Of a stretch of DNA of 64,000 bases, positions 22,871 to 36,137 are shown piece by piece. Where the stretch lies: positions 10,633,878-10,697,877 of the forward strand of contig LR746264.1 in the NCBI GenBank assembly GCA_902729315.2. Direction: 5' to 3'. The notes beneath the pieces are model-generated. The model saw only the letters and a list, made by a program, of their open reading frames with translations, was not told the origin of the DNA and did no database searches. Source of the DNA: Spirodela intermedia (taxonomy: Eukaryota; Streptophyta; Magnoliopsida; Alismatales; Araceae). Made by a program: the position numbers and the translations under genes. Positions within the stretch are counted from its first letter, which is position 1; each line of letters starts with the position of its first letter.

Positions 22871-23042
22871 GGCTACGACCGAAGACAAAGCTTGAAGTGG
22901 TGCTTGTTTGATTTGATCTCAATATGGCCCTCAGATTCATGAGTCCTCCACTCCAAAACTTACAACGTATTTGCAGATCTGTGAGGTTACGACCGAAGAC
23001 AAAGCTTGAAGTGGTGCTTGTTTGATTTGATCTCAATATGGT
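22811..23042 (+). repeat. Tandem duplication of the ProT1 3' end (about 115 bp x 2)
   Basis: The last codons, the stop and about 55 bp of 3' flank (ending gatctcaatatgg) are repeated immediately downstream from about 22925. The second copy keeps the codons for the VFADL tail and TGA but has a small change near its start (gattcatgagtcc for gattcatcgtcc). It is downstream of the real stop and should lie in the 3' UTR. Confidence 0.85.
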
Positions 23043-23435
23043 TAAATATACATAAATTATATATTATGAGTCTATGTTAAGTTAATTTTTACTAAAGTGA
23101 TTCATTAAGGATTAATAAGAGCATTTCTCAGAAGTACGGGGGGTTAAATATGTGCAGAGATCAAGCCATATTCTAATTTTACGATGTACAAAATTGAAAA
23201 AGGACGCCAAGAGTCAAACCATATCTTACCTCTAAATAAGGGGTTAGCTTCTTAGATCACATATTTTGTTAGACTTACTCTAGGAGGTACATTTCTAACA
23301 ACTCCATTTGTGCTGATCCAATAGGCCAAAACCCCAAGTTCAAATCTAAATGGACTCTGGTATATTTTTCTTACTGATCTCATTATCATTTTTAGGGATT
23401 CAAAAGTAAATCCTTTTGTTTAATTTTAACCTATC
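23043..23435. other. AT-rich spacer between ProT1 and gypsy copy B
   Basis: About 390 bp without coding sequence that I can support. It ends in the target site CTATC of the gypsy element. Confidence 0.4.
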
Positions 23436-23882
23436 TGATCAGACACCAGTGTGCTCGGGACATCACCTCCGCCAGAGAACCTAAAGGCTTAACCACTGCT
23501 AACTGCTGTGAGCCTGACCAACCCATCAGCGATAAAAGATTGTGCACTAATAACCATCAAAAGAAGATGCCACTATCAATCTTGCAAAGTGGTGGCTAAA
23601 AAGAAAAAGGCCTGATGAAAGATAGGGCCTGACAAAGAAGTAGCCAAGAAAAAGGAGATTGACCATATCTAAGTCGAACATTATCTAGTGTAGATTGTGA
23701 GCTCCCCTTCTTTGGTCCTTGCACCAAACTTACTTCCATCTTTGTCATCTTCTATTACCTTCTACACTGGTGTCTTCAGAGACTTCAATATTTCATCTCG
23801 ACATGTTCCACATTGAGGAATGATCTAAGGTTATTTCTCTGTATCTTGGGCATTCCCTTCCCCTTTTTGTTGGGCTCCATCA
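23436..23882 (+). repeat. 5' LTR of gypsy copy B
   Basis: Starts TGATCAGACACC, ends CTCCATCA; 447 bp. Aligns with 34944-35370 through landmarks such as agtagattgtgagctcccct, but with many differences and a diverged first 30 bp, so the insertion is old. Confidence 0.85.
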
Positions 23883-26800
23883 TAGTCGTATCAGAGACAC
23901 TAGAGTCATGTCGTCAAAAACCTGCAACCATAAGATGGACCTCCTTGAGAAAGAGCCGGACATCTGAGAGGTTAACATCAACCTCCAACGGAGCACGGTA
24001 TCACTACAAAGAGAAGTCAATGCACTCTAGAAGAAGCCATGGGTCTTAGACAACAGTTGGACTAATCGTTGGTGCCCTCAATGACTTATGGCAACATAAG
24101 GCTCCAAAAGACGTCCTCACTAGGAAAAGAAGAGCAGATAGTTTCCGAGAGAGTCGAGCAATAGTCAACTAGATCTCTGCAAACTAGAGGTGACAACTAG
24201 GTCAACAAGCAACTAGATCACTACAACCATGCAATACTACACCTTCCCCTCAGACCTGTGGCATGGTGGGCATAGGCTCAAGATGCATGTGTCTGATGGC
24301 TAGAACCCAGGAGGCTAGATTTTCCAAGCATAATTATATTGTCAACAACTTGTATCAGTTTGGAGGTTAAGGGACTTGCATGATTCAAATCAACCAAAAT
24401 TTAAGAACCTTTATGTAACTAGAAAGACCGTTGATGCCAGCTCTTGGAGCATTTCAATTACAGCCAAACGAGCTCTCTTTATTATGAGTTCTTGGATATC
24501 AAATATAGAGTCTTTGTAAAATTCTAAGAGGAGTTTGAGTTGATCATCACAATTAGCCAGCCCACTAAACAAGTTCTTGAGAATACCCCCCTCAATGGGC
24601 TGAAGTGAGAAATTCAAGTTGAGGTGGCTATGCTTGAACCAATGGGACTCAAGGCAATGATGAGGACAGCTCAAAATGTTGAAGTCAAACATATGGCATT
24701 AAAGGAATCAACTGTAATGGGTGGAAGTCATGATTCCTCCACACCTAAAGGTTCTACCTTGGTTACAATCTTTGATGCCGATCATTCCCTAAGTATACTC
24801 CTCAAGAAATCTCAGTGGTGTAGGATGGGGGTCTAATATGGCTCTAGAAGAGCTGTCTACCAAAGGCAGCAGATAACTCCAACTTACTCTAATAGATGTC
24901 CATACCTAACATGCTCATGAGCTTTGTCTCTCTTGTAACGAAAGATACTCCTTGAGCAATCATTGTTGAACTCCAAGTCTTTGTCATCTAAGAGGAAGCT
25001 CAGATAGAGCTATGATAAAATTGAAGCCACATAAATCAACATTAACTCTGTGAAGATGATGATTTCAACCTCAAAGTCAATGCATTGAATTAATGATCCT
25101 CTATTCAAGCTTTCAAGTTCCACAGAAGGATAGGCAAATATCTAACTACAATTTTGGTAGACACAAGGACCTCCCACAATTTCATCTTACCAATGATTGT
25201 GGGTAAGCTCGAGCTTCCATTATTAGTCATCTCTCATTTCCAACTTGTCAAAGGGACAACAGATAAATTACAAGGAGCTTTAACTTTTCAGAATGTTTAT
25301 ATTGAACTACAAGCTCTAAATGTCCACAAAATTTATGGTGCTTTTACTAATGATTGTGGATCTCATGTTCAAGCTGAAATGCCTAAGTATCCTATGGCAG
25401 TTTAAACTTGATTTTGTGAATTAGACCCTATCTACCATCATTAATGATTGTCATATCATCCTACATGTAGACGCTCCTCTTTACTATGTTGGCATCAGAC
25501 TCAATGAACAAATCATAATTTACAAGTCAAGGACCTTGATGGTCAAACTATTCCAAATTAGGAAGAAAGAGGAGAATCCAATCAAAGATGCCCATGTCCA
25601 AAACCTCCTATAGTAATAATACCAAAAAGTATTTCATTCTAGGGAAGGTCTACATCCCCTCCACGGTATCAACCACTCCGTTCAGCTGGTAGGGGGCACT
25701 CGACCCATCAAAATATGGCCTTTCAAGTACCCCCACTTCCTTATGATAGAAATTGAGAAGATGGTCTAAGAAATGTTGACAACATATGTAATACAAACTC
25801 TCATAGCTCATATGCAAGGCCAGCTTTGTTGGTCTGAAAAAAGGATGGAAGCTGGCGTTTCTATGTTGATTATAAGGCAATGAACTGAGTGACCAACCCT
25901 AACAAATTTCTAATTCAAATTGTCAAAAAACTACTAGATGAGTTAATGACACCACCATCTTTGTGAGACTGAATCTTAGATCTATCTATTATCAAAAAAA
26001 AGGATCAAATCAAAGGATGTCCCAAAGACATTTTTCATGATTCACGAAGGACACAATGAGTTCTTCATAATGTTAGCCTACCCAACTTGTCGGCAACATT
26101 CTAGGCACCCATAAATTAATTTTTTAATTGTCCTTTGAAAATTCATTCTTATCTTCTTTGATGACATCCTAGTTTATAGCACAAACGAAGAATTATATCA
26201 GTAGTGCATGTTTCAAGTCTTCCCCCTTTTCCACAAGCACCAACTCAACATCAACCCAATAAAATGTGTCTTAGACAAAGCTCATTTACTTGGGGTACTT
26301 AATATTTGTGAAGAGTGTTTTAGTTCGATAATGGTAGTGTGGAAGATGTCCATCAACCTCCGAAAGCTCTATAGATTTCTCGACCTCATAGGATATTATT
26401 GAAGGCTCATTGCAAGCTAGAGCTCCATCATGTGGCCCTTGAACCAGCCATTGAAGAAAGACACCATCTAATAGAGCAAGGAGGTAGCCAACACTTTTCA
26501 GCACCTAAAACTAACACTCAACAACATACCCTTATTGACTCCTCAATTTCACACAATCATTTCAGCTAGGAGTTGTCACGTTAGGTCTCACTATTGGAGT
26601 AGTGTTTACGTAGAAACATCCACCAATTGCCTTCTTAAAATAGGCCCTCTCCTTTATTTGGACATCTGAAGATGGTGTATGAGTGGAAACTCATGACAAT
26701 TATCTTTGTAATTTGTAAGTGATAATACTATCTTTTTAGTTGCAAATTCATTGGCTTTAAAAATCAACAAAGGCTAAAAGTATGTTTTGGGGCTTCAGCA

Positions 26801-27135
26801 TATGTTCTTCGAATATCATAAATGACTATACAAAATAATGAGTCTTAACCTTGAAGTCTACTATAAAATGGGCAAGGACAACAAGGCCACAAATGCACTT
26901 TTCCATTGACCTCAATTTGGTCAGCCACAATTCATGAATACCATTATGCTTAATGAGGAGCTCCACCATAACCCCTATCTTTCCCATATTTTTGGCTCTT
27001 AAATAGGGATAAAAGTAGGAGAACTATACATTGCATTGAGACTTGCCTCTTCATTGTGGACAATTGATACTACTAGCAACCTCGTCTCTCATTTCAAAAT
27101 TTCTCAAGGAATTCCACAATGCAACCACAAGTGGC

Positions 27136-28439
27136 TGATACACTAATTTTATGTGATAAATAAGGTAATATATAAATACACATATAAAATATTTATATTC
27201 GAATTATAAAATATTTAATTATGTTGAAATAATATATAGAAAATGTATGACTAAACTTACACTTTGGATGATTTATATTTATTAATTTATTTTTATCTTT
27301 TAATATTATATCCTAATGTAACCATCCAAAGCTTTTTATCTTTAAATATATTTTATCTTATCCAATAATATTTTAATTAAGTTATATTTTGAATTACAAT
27401 TTTTCACGATTTTTTCAAAAAATAGAATTGTGTTGAAGAATGTGGTAAGTAAGCTAAGGCCCATTGTTTAAGCTCCAAGCCCACAATATAAAAGGGGATT
27501 TGATTCATAATTTTGCCAAGTCATTAAGGTCATGTGTCAGCCATTAAAATCACATCAACTAAGTCAAAGTAGTAAGTTCACAAAAATTAAGAAAGAAATA
27601 ATAACTAACTTCTACCTTTGAATCCCTCTCATATTATATCTAATTTTTAGGTTCTTTGTTAGAGAGATTTAGGGTAACAAATGTGTGCTTTTTTGAAAGA
27701 GTAAAAAATAAATAAAAAGGAATATATTGGCTAATCATGGCTTCTTCCTTCTCTTGAGGCAAAGGGGGACCTTGTCGTCTATTGTGACACACTAGATTAT
27801 GGCTAGTTATTTCTTCTCAAGCAAAATTTCATGATTTCAATTTCTTAATTTTTTTTGTGATTCCTCTCTTGATTCTAGTTCTTTTGAAGTTACTTTTAAT
27901 TGATTTCTTGACTTAATTTCTCTATCTTATTTTATTGTGATTTTTTAATTTCTATATTTCAATTCAAGTTGTTGATTGATTATATCATGTGAGATGACAC
28001 ACATGGTAGGATCAGTCATCATTTTCATTTATAATCTTTTGTTTTACTATTTTTAGACTTTAGTCAATTATAAATCATCTATTCCATTATTTCATCACGA
28101 GTAAAGTTTTTCACCATACTGTCTTCCCTTTTTCTTTTCTTTGTGGTTTGGTGAGGTTACTCTTAAGGAGCTATTGAATCAAGATGAGTTAGAGGTAATC
28201 TAAAGGTAATCTAAGGGAAAGAAGACATCAATTAGGGAGTGTGACTATGAAAACTTGGGAATAACATAGATCATTTAATGTCTATCTTTAGTTTTTGCAA
28301 TTGAACTTTTAATAAGTGTCGAGAAGAAATTGAAAATAAATTTTTCTTTCATTCATGTGGAAACAACCTAAATCCACTAAATTTATTGTTCAAGGCATAT
28401 TAAAGTTTGATTTTCTTATAACAAAATGATTAAAACCCA
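27136..28439. mobile_element. 1.3-kb insertion in gypsy copy B (same as 2173-3538)
   Basis: Starts TGATACACTAATTTTA, ends AAAACCCA and occupies the same internal position as in copy A. Possible solo LTR; no coding sequence visible. Confidence 0.5.
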
Positions 28440-28852
28440 CCAATAGACACTTTGGCTTCTTGTGTACCCAAAAGAGAATCAATCACTCCCAATCACTCTC
28501 ACCAACTGGTTGTTATAGTCAATACCAATTAGGGGATACATATGGGAGGACGTTTTGATGGACTTCATTAAAGGACTTCCCAAATATGAGGGGTTCAACT
28601 CTATTCTAGTTTTCATTAATAAACTAAGTAAATATGCACTATTTTGTACCATCAAATATCCTTTCATTGCACTTAAAGTTATTGCGCTCTTTACCAAGAA
28701 AACCATATGTTGAAATTTGTCCTCCATCATAGATAGAAATCACATATTCATGAGCAATTTCTAGAAGGAGCTCTTCAAGATTAAAGGATAATCTATCTAC
28801 TAGATAAGCACATATCACCATGGATATATGGATAGATCGAAGTGGTCAACCA

Positions 28853-30471
28853 TAACTAATGTGACCTAATTGTTGTATAATAACTCATGTAAATTTAATA
28901 TTTATAAAATTAAAAAAATCAATTTTAGTTTTTTTAAAATATATTTCAAAATAAATTAATTAATTATAATTTGATATAAGGTTCTAAATATAGTAGAAAA
29001 TTTCCAAGTCAATCATAGATATGCAAGATAATATTTAATAATATTTTAATTTTTCTCAAAGAATAACATGTTTTATGATTTTTAGACTAAATCATGAAAA
29101 ATAAAATATATTTAAAATTCACAAAAAAAGAAAATTTAAGTGCAAACATCAAGATAATGTCAACACACCGATAAATGTAAATTAAGTAGAAATAGAGTTT
29201 CACCTAAAGATTCTTTTATAAGTAATTATAAATGATTTAATAAATCAAATTAAAATTTGTAAAAAATTAAAGAATCATAATTGAATTAAAAACGTTTTTG
29301 AAATTAGAAATCACACAAAATTTCACTAAGTTAAAAAAATATTAAGTTTAAAGCATGAAAGGTAAGTTCTAACTTTGTGACAATGATTACCAAATTTTTG
29401 TGTTGTGGATTATTATCGTGCAATGTTTACAACCACAAAAGTTTTCCTTAGACAAGAATGATGTGGTTAATCTCTAGATTTACTTATAAAGTTTAGCAAT
29501 CAATGAGGTGAGTTGATGAATCATTTTTGATAGTTGTAACTTGACAAAGAAAAAAAAAAGTAACTTTTGAATCTTCAACAACTATCACCTAAAAAGATGA
29601 ATTGGATAGAGGTAGGGCGGATCTTAGGAAACTTCATCTTCAAGTTCGCACAACAAGAATAGGCTCTCCATTGAATTTAGTACGCTCTCAATAATTGGTG
29701 ATTAATCTCTCAATAAATAATTTTTTTTCTGATGACAACTGATTTATATATCAATTGGAGATGATTTACTCAATGAATTTCATATATTTTTACCTAGAAT
29801 CATTCGACAGTTGGTAATGATGCTCTAAAAAATATGTTGATAATATTTTTATTGATGATTGAACGATTCTAATAGCTTAATAGTTGACCGAGGCTTTACA
29901 AAAAAATCATGATTTAATCAAATAAGAGCTTTGGTTTTTAGAACCTTTGTCAATCCTCTACTTTCATGAGAGAGAGGTAATCAATTACACTCATTACCAT
30001 TACTTAGTGATGTCATCAAGGTGATTCCTTCTCATATATTAGGGATATTATAGGTATAAATATATGCAAAACTTACCTACAAGCATTAGTATGAGTTTAG
30101 TCCAACATCAATTATTTTCTGATGTTTGAAGTAGACATATAGTAATATATATTATTTTTCATCAATAACATCTTCTCACATGTGTACCACTCCATTGGTT
30201 TTGCTTGATTATGATTCTGATCTGCTTGTGAGCCTAGCTAGATGACAGGTACCCCATTTTTTCTATATTTTTATTTTATTTTTCTTTATTTTATCTTTAA
30301 ATATTAATTATAAAAATTAGAATAAAATCACATAATTAGTTAAAAATCATATTAATAAATTAAAAAGTATTTTTATTAATTTAACACAAATATAAGTATA
30401 TTTATTATGATTTAAGATTTAAAATATATTATTAATAAATTATTAACTCATGATAATGAAAACTTATTACG
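28853..30471 (-). repeat. Family L LTR, inverted copy (3' LTR of the nested element)
   Basis: Reverse complement resembles 15852-17499 from its start (ATTATCATGAGTTAATAATT) to its terminus (GTCACATTAG). The adjoining polypurine tract shows which side is internal. Confidence 0.7.
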
Positions 30472-33400
30472 ACCCCCAACTTAAATCATTGCTAGTCCCT
30501 TATCAATGAAATTATGAAAATTATTTAGAATTCACTAATTTCAAACATCATATTTCAATGCATAAAAATATAATTATAAATGATATACCTCTAGACACCT
30601 CAGATTCTTATATCGAGTATTTAAGAAAAAATAATATCTAACACTCAAAAGTTTAAGTATTTCTTGAAATAACAACCTAGACTTCACTTGTTCTATTCAC
30701 ATCTATATCACTTCTTCACCCTTAGATATAATTCACAAGATGTTCTAATGATCACAAGATGTACCTCTTGATTTTTTAAGTTTACACTATATTTTCTGAT
30801 ATATTTTTTCTATAGTGTATTAGTTTTTTCTATAGATAAATTTTCCCAATAAAAATGATATCTTACACCCTCCATATTTATTCTTCATTTTTAAGGATTT
30901 CACATTATCCACTTATTTTTCAATAAATACTTTTATATAAATACTTTTCTACAATGAGAATGATGTCTCAAACCCTCTATGTGTACTTTTCATTTTTAGA
31001 TTTTTTTACATTACTCTTTTTTTCTAAATTTCAAAATAAGTGTTTTCTCCTCACAAGTCATATAGATCAAGGTGTCAAAATATTCATTAAACTCAATTAA
31101 TTAATTTAAATTTCACATCAAGCAAATACTGTCCATCAAGATCATGAAGAAAAAATTTATAGAATCAAATCTATGTTATATATCATGTATTTAAAGAGTA
31201 TTTCAACATTTCATGTTACTAAATCATTATTCTGACTCAATAATAATCAATCTAATATCTTCTAGTATCAATCAATCTAATTGATTTATTTTTTTGTGCA
31301 TCAAATATAATATAAAAAAATTATAAATTAGATAGTTTTGACAATTATGTTTTCTATTTTCAGTTCTATTTTCAATAACTATGATTTTTTTCAAAAATAA
31401 ATCAAAACTATCCTTTGTAGTAGTAATTTTTAAATTTCAACAACATATGTCTAAGGGATGGAAATGTGAGAAAAAGATATCTAAATTTTTAATTTTCATA
31501 TTATTTTTTTCCTGCTGTTTTAGACAATTTGTAAACTATTTTATGTAGCTTCTAACAAAAAACCAGCAAACAGATGCTATAATTTTTTTGATTTTTTTTC
31601 TAGTTGCTTTTATTGGTGAGCATAAAAAAATACAAAAACACATGTTCTTAATCATTCTAAAACATAATTAAGACTTAATCCTTCAACCCCTAACTTAAAA
31701 ATGACACTGTCATCAATGACATAGAAAAATCCAAGCATAATATACATAAAATATAAGCATGCTTATATACAAATTTAAGCACTAAAAATCTTGCCATAAA
31801 AGATGACTTTAAAAAAGACATCATCTCAACCTCATTTTTAACTTTTCACTTCACCTTAAACTCCTCTTGTACTTTTATTTGAAGAAACAAATACATATAA
31901 GAAAAAAAATAAAAAAATAAAACTCAAATAACATAATTAATAAAAAAACTAAAAAATCATTGGTTGTCTCCTATGCAGCACTAAATTTAAAGTCTTCAGT
32001 TGGACAACTCTTAGATCATATAAGATGACCTATGGCCATCAAAATATATTTGTATCCAAAGGTAAGTTTCATGATATTCTATTTTAGATTTAAAATAAAT
32101 TCATGTACTTCCTATATACCTTAAGATATTTTCATTTAAATTAGAATTGAAATAAATATATTTTATAAAAATAATATTTGTTATTTTAAAAACAATATAT
32201 CTTCATTTTTATCTCATTTTTGAATGCTCTCATTCATCAATAAATATTTTATATTCATGCACCATAAAATGTGATCTAGTCATATAATTTTCAAGTTAAC
32301 TCTTACCCAATCTAACCATTTTTCATAAAAATTAATATATCTCATTCCTCTACTCGTCAATTTCTTAATACATTTTTTATCTACATAATCCACAATTTCT
32401 CTATTTTATCTTCCCTACATATTTGTTCAATTTATGACAAGTGAAATATTTCAAGTTTAGACTTAATTCTAATAGGTTGTGGGTTTTGAAGGATAAAAGA
32501 TTTTTTTACTTTAATCTCTAATCTAATGAATTCAATAAAATTCATTTTTTTCTTCTCAAATCATCTTCATATTCATATTTATAATTTCTATTTTTCCCTA
32601 TTAGTCGAGTTAACTTTTTTTCTAGATTTTCATTTCTCAACTCATCAAATTTTTTATCCTCCTAATACCATCATCTTTAAATTTACATATATATATATGT
32701 ATATAATATGCATCATGATCATCACTATCAACATCTATTGTTGTAAAATATTGATTAGATTTATTAATTTCATCTCTTACACCTCTCAAATTAGTTGATT
32801 TTTCCTCTCTTGAAATCTATTTTTCTTCATTTATGCCCTTACTCCCTTCTACTTAAATATGGATGAGTTTTTCATAATCAATTGTTATTTCTTCATCTAA
32901 GGGTTCTTCCTCTTTATCATTCTCGCTATCTTTATTCATTACTTTTTTTGCTTAAACCCAATTGTTGGGTGATTTTTAAATTTTTTTATTGGCTAACTAA
33001 ATAGTTGTCCTTCTTTTCTCATATTCCCAAGAGCTTCTATAAGTCATTTTTGCTACAACATTATTTAATTCATTATTTGTTACATCATTTGGCTCATTTT
33101 TTATATTACATTCATAGCATCAAGTTGGCTTTGAGAGGGCTGATTTTTATATAAGTTGTTTCTTATTTTAGATGAAATTCAGAATTTGAATTGGGTCTAA
33201 GAGTTTTTAGGTTTTGAATATTATTTTGGTCTCTTCGAGAAATAATTTATTTAATTAAGATTAAATAATTAGAAAAATATTCTCTAAATTTATTAAAACC
33301 ATGGGCTACTTGTACTTTCTCTTATCTAGGCTGAAATGATTGATCTATTATGGGGGTATTTAAATTTAGAATGATCATTTTCACTAATTACTATTTTAAT

Positions 33401-34235
33401 TAAATTAGAATTAGAAGACTTTCTAATATTGTGAATAGGTAAATCAAGTTGTTCTAATATTTGATTAACCTAATTTACTTATTTTCTGAAGTTAAAATCA
33501 TCTTGATGATGTAATTCATAAATTTATTTATTCTTATATATGTTATATAACTTAAAATAGGCTTGATCTTTAGAATTTTCACTTAAATTCTCATAAAGGT
33601 TACAAATCTTATTAGGGGTTTCTCCATAAAAACTACTTCACATATAGAATCAATCATATTCTATATTATTCTAATAATCTATCATAAAAAATTATATTGA
33701 GATGTCATTTATGTATAACATGATGATGACACTTTTTAAGTAAATATTTAATTTTTTGTATATCTCATGTAATGTTTCTCTTAGTTTTTGAGCAAAACTT
33801 CATATATGTTTTATCATATTTTGAGTTTTTTCTAAAAGATATATATATATATATTCTAAGTCTTTCCAACTAATTAATTCTCTATCTAATGGTAGTCAAT
33901 AATTAGCTTTGTTCCTAAGTGTATGAAAAAATAATTTCATCTTAACAATACACTATATAACTTGAGAGAGATGAATTAAATCACATATCATATGAATTTT
34001 TTCTAACTATTAATAAAATTCATCTAAAGGTAATTCATAAAAATTATGAAACATTTTAAAAATATATATTTCAAACTTAACTATAGGTGCTAATGAGACT
34101 CTAGTAGTAGATGGTCATTGATATGAATCATGAATGTAATAATTTTTCATGGGCATGAGATCATTCTCAATTTGACTTATACTACCTTCATAATCCATCA
34201 AAATTATTTTTTCTTTCAAAATCTTGATTTTGGAA
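28853..34235 (-). mobile_element. Nested LTR retroelement (family L) in reverse orientation, truncated
   Basis: Splits the integrase of gypsy copy B: homology to copy A stops after gtggtcaacca (about 28850) and resumes at about 34240. Read on the minus strand: a gag-like region at about 33960-33700 (LFFHTLRNKANY, then LPLDRELISWKDLE, resembling retrotransposon gag), about 3 kb of AT-rich degraded interior, a polypurine tract AAGTTGGGGG at 30473-30482, then a family L LTR (30471 to 28853). The expected 5' LTR at the right end is missing and no pol is recognisable, so it is deleted or a non-autonomous derivative. The short open frames in this stretch (e.g. 32526-32798) look random. Confidence 0.65.
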
Positions 34236-34943
34236 AAATTCACGATGCCTCATAGGAAAACATCCACAACAATTGGTCGTGTTCAGCATAGGAAGAGTTA
34301 TGGTTCAACATAAACATCAACTCTCCACTGGCACCACTCTCTTCCATGCCTTCTATGGCACGAGCCTCCCCCTCTCTTGTGGTATACTCTTCGGTCCGTC
34401 AATAGACAGTCAAATATCAGCTGCAAGATAGCAAGATCTTACTAGAGAAACTAGAGCACCACCTCAGTTCTGCCTAGATCCATATGAACATGTATGCCAA
34501 CAGGAAGCGGTATGAGCTAGAGTTTAGTGTCTTCCTACATCTTCCCCTGGTGAACTTTGCTCAAAGGCTAGTGCAATGAAAAATTGGGCCCAAGCTACTA
34601 TGGGCCATTTCTGATCCTCTAGAGGATCAGCCTTGTGGCTTACCCCGAGGACTTACCGGCCTCTTCCAGTATCCACCTAATCTTCCACAAGTTGCAACTC
34701 AAAAAAGCCCTCTCCCAACGCCAATGGACACCCAAGCTCTACTGCCTCCTACCTTCGAACCCAACGACAGACTCAACCCAGCAGCACTCCTTGACATAAG
34801 ACAAGGCCCACATGGACTTGAGGTGGTCATTCAATGGGAAACCCAACCCCTTCCAAATTTACATGAGAACCTACTTGCATAATCTTACAAAGGTTTTCCC
34901 ACTTTTCCGTTGTAGACAAGGTAAGGCTTCGAGGAGGGAGTAT

Positions 34944-35370
34944 TGATGGGCACTCCCAAACTTAGGACATCCCCACCGCCAAAAACCTCAAGGCTAAACC
35001 ACCGCTAACTGCCGCTCGTCTGACATGACCCATCAACAATTAGAGACCATCAGGCAATAACAACCAAAAAAAGATGTTAATGTCAATCTCACGAAGTGGT
35101 GGCTACAAATAGAAGCCTCGACAGAAGACGGGGCGGACAGTGTAGTCGAAAAATAAGAGATTGACCATCTCTAAGTTGCCCATTATCAAGAGTAGATTGT
35201 GAGTTCCCCTTCGGTCCTTGCACCAAACTCCCTCCCATCTCTGTCGTCTTTCATTCCACTGTACTCTGGTGTCCTCAAAGACTTTTGCTTTTTCAACTGG
35301 TAGGTCCCACACCGGAGATTATTTCCCCATCTCTTGGGCATTTCCTTTCCCTTTTCACTAGGTTCCATCA
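34944..35370 (+). repeat. 3' LTR of gypsy copy B
   Basis: Starts TGATGGGCACTCC, ends GGTTCCATCA, and is followed by the target-site duplication CTATC. Closest relative in the window is the 3' LTR of copy A (6503-6945). Confidence 0.88.
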
Positions 35371-35467
35371 CTATCACTGTTTGCTTGCAACATCGCTACA
35401 CATATTTCAGAGAATGAATACCATACAAGATGAAAACAGGTGAGGATAAGGAGTAACTAACCTTGAA

Positions 35468-36137
35468 GACAATTGCAGTTCTCCAGCCCATTGCACACAA
35501 CATCCAGAACGGAATTGACAAGCGCAGCACCCTCGGTGTAGTGACCATTGGGCCGGTGATGAGATACTCATAGACCCCTATAATATGTGGAAGAGAACCT
35601 GACCACCTTGTAGAAAAGATAAGTGTCGACACTTAAGTGTGGATGTATCTTCGAAAAGAGAAGTTGGAACTTGAATGTTTCGAATTGGTCTATCTCGGGG
35701 GTCTCACAAGCTCTCTATCTCTCTTCACTCGTTCTCTCTTTGTCTCTTCCTTCTATTCCATATTATCATAGTGCTACCTTCCTTTCTCGCTGTCCATCCT
35801 GGGTCTCCCTTCCATCCAAGTTTGATATCGTCCCACGACTAAAAGAGGGTCCTTTCATGTTCGCAGCTTCGGACTGCCGAACATGAAGTTGTTCAGGTGG
35901 AAGATTTGGTCGTACGACCCCGACCGGGCACTGTCCATGGTTCCAGGCTCCAGATCCATGAGAACTGCTCTGGGAACGAACTGACTGCGACTAGTTTCAC
36001 CGTAGTACACGTTCGCTAGCTCGAGCTGCAGATCGTTGTTACTGGCGTACCTCCCTGTGGCGTCGATCTCGTGCTCAGCGTAGGCAACCTCCTAAACTGC
36101 ACCCAAATCTAGTTCCCGCGTTGACCATCCCGGATGA
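35468..36137 (-). pseudogene. Beta-tubulin exon 1 relic (unit 2), with internal insertion
   Basis: Minus-strand pieces: degraded N-terminus around 36137-36080; [20 protein letters not shown] and [20 protein letters not shown] (about 36080-35930); [13 protein letters not shown] (about 35900-35870); then, after about 310 bp of foreign sequence (about 35555-35865), the end of the exon around [20 protein letters not shown] with a donor-like GTTAGT near 35467. Stops near the N-terminus and the insertion make it non-functional. Confidence 0.85.

Larger units (their letters stand above)
23436..35370 (+). mobile_element. Ty3/gypsy retrotransposon, copy B, with nested insertions
   Basis: Boundaries are clear: 5' LTR 23436-23882, polypurine tract 34931-34940 (GAGGAGGGAG), 3' LTR 34944-35370 and a perfect target-site duplication CTATC at 23431-23435 and 35371-35375. 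A weak tRNA-iMet-like primer site (CGTATCAGAGAC) lies near 23888. Internal order: decayed gag; protease-like VDTRTSHNFI (about 25160); reverse transcriptase (KDGSWRFYVDYKAMN near 25850, FFDDILVYS near 26160); RNase H; integrase (28550-28850, resuming about 34240); chromodomain-like tail (GLEVVIQWE near 34820). It is interrupted by the 1.3-kb insertion 27136-28439 and by an inverted LTR element at about 28853-34235. Coding is disrupted throughout. Confidence 0.88.

Noticed and set aside
22219-22911. A 230-residue open frame starting in ProT1 exon 6
   Set aside because: It reads through intron 6 and out of frame into exon 7; splicing restores the ProT frame shared by all three copies.
28500-28850. 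Possible host gene from the open frames at 28479-28821
   Set aside because: The forward strand encodes a decayed gypsy integrase aligned with 3551-3920; the minus-strand frames are shadows.
32526-32798. A 90-residue Phe/Ile-rich open frame
   Set aside because: AT-rich degraded retroelement interior; no motif, no start context and no partner exons.
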